A DNA stretch of 64,000 nt from Mauremys mutica (taxonomy: Eukaryota; Chordata; Testudines; Geoemydidae): assembly GCF_020497125.1 (NCBI RefSeq), contig NC_059073.1:145089012-145153011 (forward strand). The letters are read 5' to 3'. The notes under the pieces are model-generated. The model had not been told where the DNA came from, ran no database searches, and saw only the letters and a program-made list of their open reading frames with translations. Positions within the stretch are counted from its first letter, which is position 1. Every line of letters starts with the position of its first letter. The position numbers were made by a program, and so were the translations under genes. Of the stretch, positions 61,716-64,000 are shown piece after piece.

Positions 61716-64000
61716 TCAGAGCACTGCTAGCTGCTACTGTAATACAAACAAGTGCACTCCCCCCCCCACTCCCACCCCACATGCATAAAGAAGGCCTCAG
61801 CTCCAGGCCAGTGTTAAACACGCAAAGAGCTAATCCTCCTTACGTGGCCTGGCCAGCTGGAGTTTCACCCAGATCAGCTAACAGGTGGCAGGACCACAGG
61901 AACAGTGGTTGAAAAAGGGAAACCAGGAAGGGCATTAAACAATTTAGCTGCCTGTTCTTGTGCTTTTTATGGCTTGTGTTGGCGGGGTATGCAGTCAGGC
62001 AGCTTTTACTCACACCTACTGCCGCTGTGTGTGGGTACGGCGGGGAAATCGGCCACACAGGGACAGACCAAGGAACAAGAATTGCACAGCGCCTGTTCAG
62101 CCTGAGCTAAGCATGTGGGGGCGGGGGGGCGGGTCGATGGAGAATGTAGCATTTGGGAAGGTGCTGGATTGAATTCGGTTTATCCCCACAGGACGGGGGA
62201 AGTGGGAGGGGAGACTATAGCGCCGGCTTCGCCCATGCTCTGTCCCCAGCAGCAACTCCTCTCATCCAGGAGAGCAGCATCTAGAGTGAGCTCAGCTCCA
62301 TGGATAAATGGCCCGGACGCACTAGAGGGATAAAATTACCCCGCTCACTCCCCAGGTGGATGCTAGCCCAGGGGAAAAGACACAAGCAGCGGGAGGAGTC
62401 CCACAGCCATTTAACTGCAGAGCGGTGCTAGGATTTCAGCCCACCCACACCTTCCACCCTGGGCCCGATTCTGATCTCACTGGTTGCTGAGATCCCTGCA
62501 CTGGCATGTTGATGGAAGGAAAGGAGCACTGAGCCTTTGTTCTCAGATATTTACAGCCTGTGTGGAGGGGGATTATCAGCGCAGCTAGTACGGCCAAAAA
62601 GGACACCCCATGGACAGCTAGATCTGCTCATCCCGAGAGCAGGACCAATGCAGGCCCTGGTGGGCAAGTTACCCCCCACGTCACATTCCCTCCTGCACCC
62701 CAGCCTTACCCAGGAGAGCCCTGCCTCTGGCAGAACTAGACAAGGGACTCAGACAAGCCTGGGCAGCTGTACTCAGCCCACGAGAAAACAGGACAAGAAC
62801 GAGCAGGGTCCATTCTAACCTCCGCCCCACAAATCTCATTGGGCCAAATGCACCCGGGCATAGTGCCATGTGCAGGGGGATCATGCCAGGGTTCAAGCCG
62901 AGCCCTTTGGTATCATGGCTGTCCTTGTTCTGTGCCCTGATCTCTGCTCCGCCATCTGCGCCAAAGCCACACAACGCCAACTCCAGTGGGGTAGGGTGGG
63001 TGCACCAGGGCCAGGCTTTGGGTCAGCTGAGCAATGCCTACAGTGGGGATCCTACAACCATCCTCCAGCAGAGGGAGGGGGCTGCTATAGAGAAGGAAGA
63101 GGAATTTAGAGTTATACAAAGGGAGGTAGGAAATTAAATGAAGGGAAACCTAGACGGAGCATCCAGCCAAGCTTCTCAAGTGCAGCATCTCCTAGGGGAG
63201 AGGATTCGCCCAAGCGAAGGGGCGGAAGCCTTGTTGGTCGGATCACTGCAGGACAAAGCCCTAGGGAACATCCCATAGGGAGCAGGCCGGCCCCTGACAG
63301 CAGGATGGAGTTAGCTGACCCTATGGTCCTTTCCCAGCTGTCATTGTAATGATCCCATGATGTCACAGCGCTCCAGTTATACCACTTGGCCAACAATCCA
63401 TTAGCTAAAGGGGACCAAGTTCATTCAGGGATAGAGGAAGGATTTCACTTTTAGTGAAGAGGTGGGACATACATTTAGGACTCCACACTCTGCCCCCTCC
63501 ATCCCCAGCAGAATGCCCAAGGAAGATAGCACAAAGCTATGCTGTAATTCACCCCCTAGTTACTATTAGGTATCAAGCACCTCACGGTCACCTTCAGTGC
63601 AGCTCAGTGGAAATGTACGACCCTCTCCAACTGGGAGATTTCTGCCGTGTCTCCCTTCCCCATCCTCTCTCCTTACCACCCGCTCCCCAGCAATTCCCAC
63701 TCCCTTCCCCTCTGCTAACATGATCAGCAATGCAATGGTCACAAGTGGTGTTTCCATTTCAGTTGGCTCTCCAGTGAGAGGAATCCGGACATGGGCATTC
63801 CCACCTGTGCACGCCAGCATTTCAAGCTGGCTGCAGACTCAGGAAGGCAAAGCCGAGTCTAGTCCATGACCGTGACACTAGAAACGGTCATTTAAAGGAA
63901 AAGGGGAGGGGGGGGAGAAAAGGGGAGGTCCTGCAGAGTCTGGCTGTGCCCGTCAAGCAGAACACGTTTGAGACCTGAACTAGCTCTTCCTCCTTCCCTC
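61716..64000. other. unassigned stretch to window end
   Basis: Nothing firm is recognised in 2.3 kb. A C run lies near 61759-61769. 'gggcccgattctgatctcac' at 62461-62480 resembles the palindromic MITE at 1134 but has no partner. A purine-rich tract lies at 63895-63930. Frames on both strands are below 150 codons and show no motif. Confidence 0.45.

Noticed and set aside
1..64000. Host protein-coding gene
   Set aside because: No series of frames with splice sites and recognisable domains was found on either strand. Small or fast-evolving exons cannot be ruled out by eye.

Overview
This is a window of vertebrate nuclear DNA, most likely from a hidden-necked (cryptodiran) turtle. No host gene exon could be supported anywhere in the 64 kb. 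The taxon call rests on the repeats. There is a tRNA-headed SINE with a CR1-like tail of the tortoise Pol III/SINE type (53013-53192). There are many CR1 LINE 3' ends with the usual octamer tails, many MIR-like CORE-SINEs, dozens of hAT-type MITEs, PIF/Harbinger remnants, and fragments that look like Penelope-like elements (PLEs). A crocodilian or other archosauromorph genome shares part of this repertoire, so species is not claimed.

Layout. 1-8 kb: MIR and CR1 tails, several MITEs (one with a perfect 8-bp target duplication at 5062-5649), a unique AT-rich block at 3.1-3.7 kb, and a small cluster of CTCF-like motifs at 7.2-7.7 kb. 8-17 kb: C-rich MITEs, one cleanly nested in another (9535-10426), a retroviral-type LTR fragment with an inverted partial copy (13404-14097), then a G-rich block and a 70-bp minisatellite (14.1-15.3 kb). 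17-23 kb: unique sequence and hAT-type MITEs. 23.9-25.1 kb: two inverted PLE-like 3' ends and a decayed CR1 reverse-transcriptase tail. 25-46 kb: a mosaic of MIR, CR1 and MITE insertions in unassigned DNA.

The best-preserved element is a Ty3/gypsy (Metaviridae-type) LTR retrotransposon at 46491-50618. It has two identical 191-bp LTRs, a 5-bp target duplication (ATGAA), intact-looking gag and protease/RT/RNase H frames, and a deletion that removed most of integrase. It landed in an older PLE-like 3' end, which was also hit by a hAT-type MITE at 50658-50957. Taking both insertions out rejoins the older repeat.

51-64 kb holds further CR1 pieces, a Harbinger end (52179), the tortoise-type SINE inside a MIR, a CR1 3' region (56.9-57.6 kb) and a decayed Harbinger copy (59607-about 61715). 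The Harbinger copy has a two-exon Myb/SANT-like gene and an antisense open stretch inside its intron. The final 2.3 kb and several other blocks show nothing recognisable.

The elements do not form a pathway. The window records successive insertions into gene-poor DNA, with candidate regulatory sequence (CTCF-like sites, AT-rich possibly conserved blocks) between them. Boundaries without an identified target duplication are approximate, to within about 5-20 bp.
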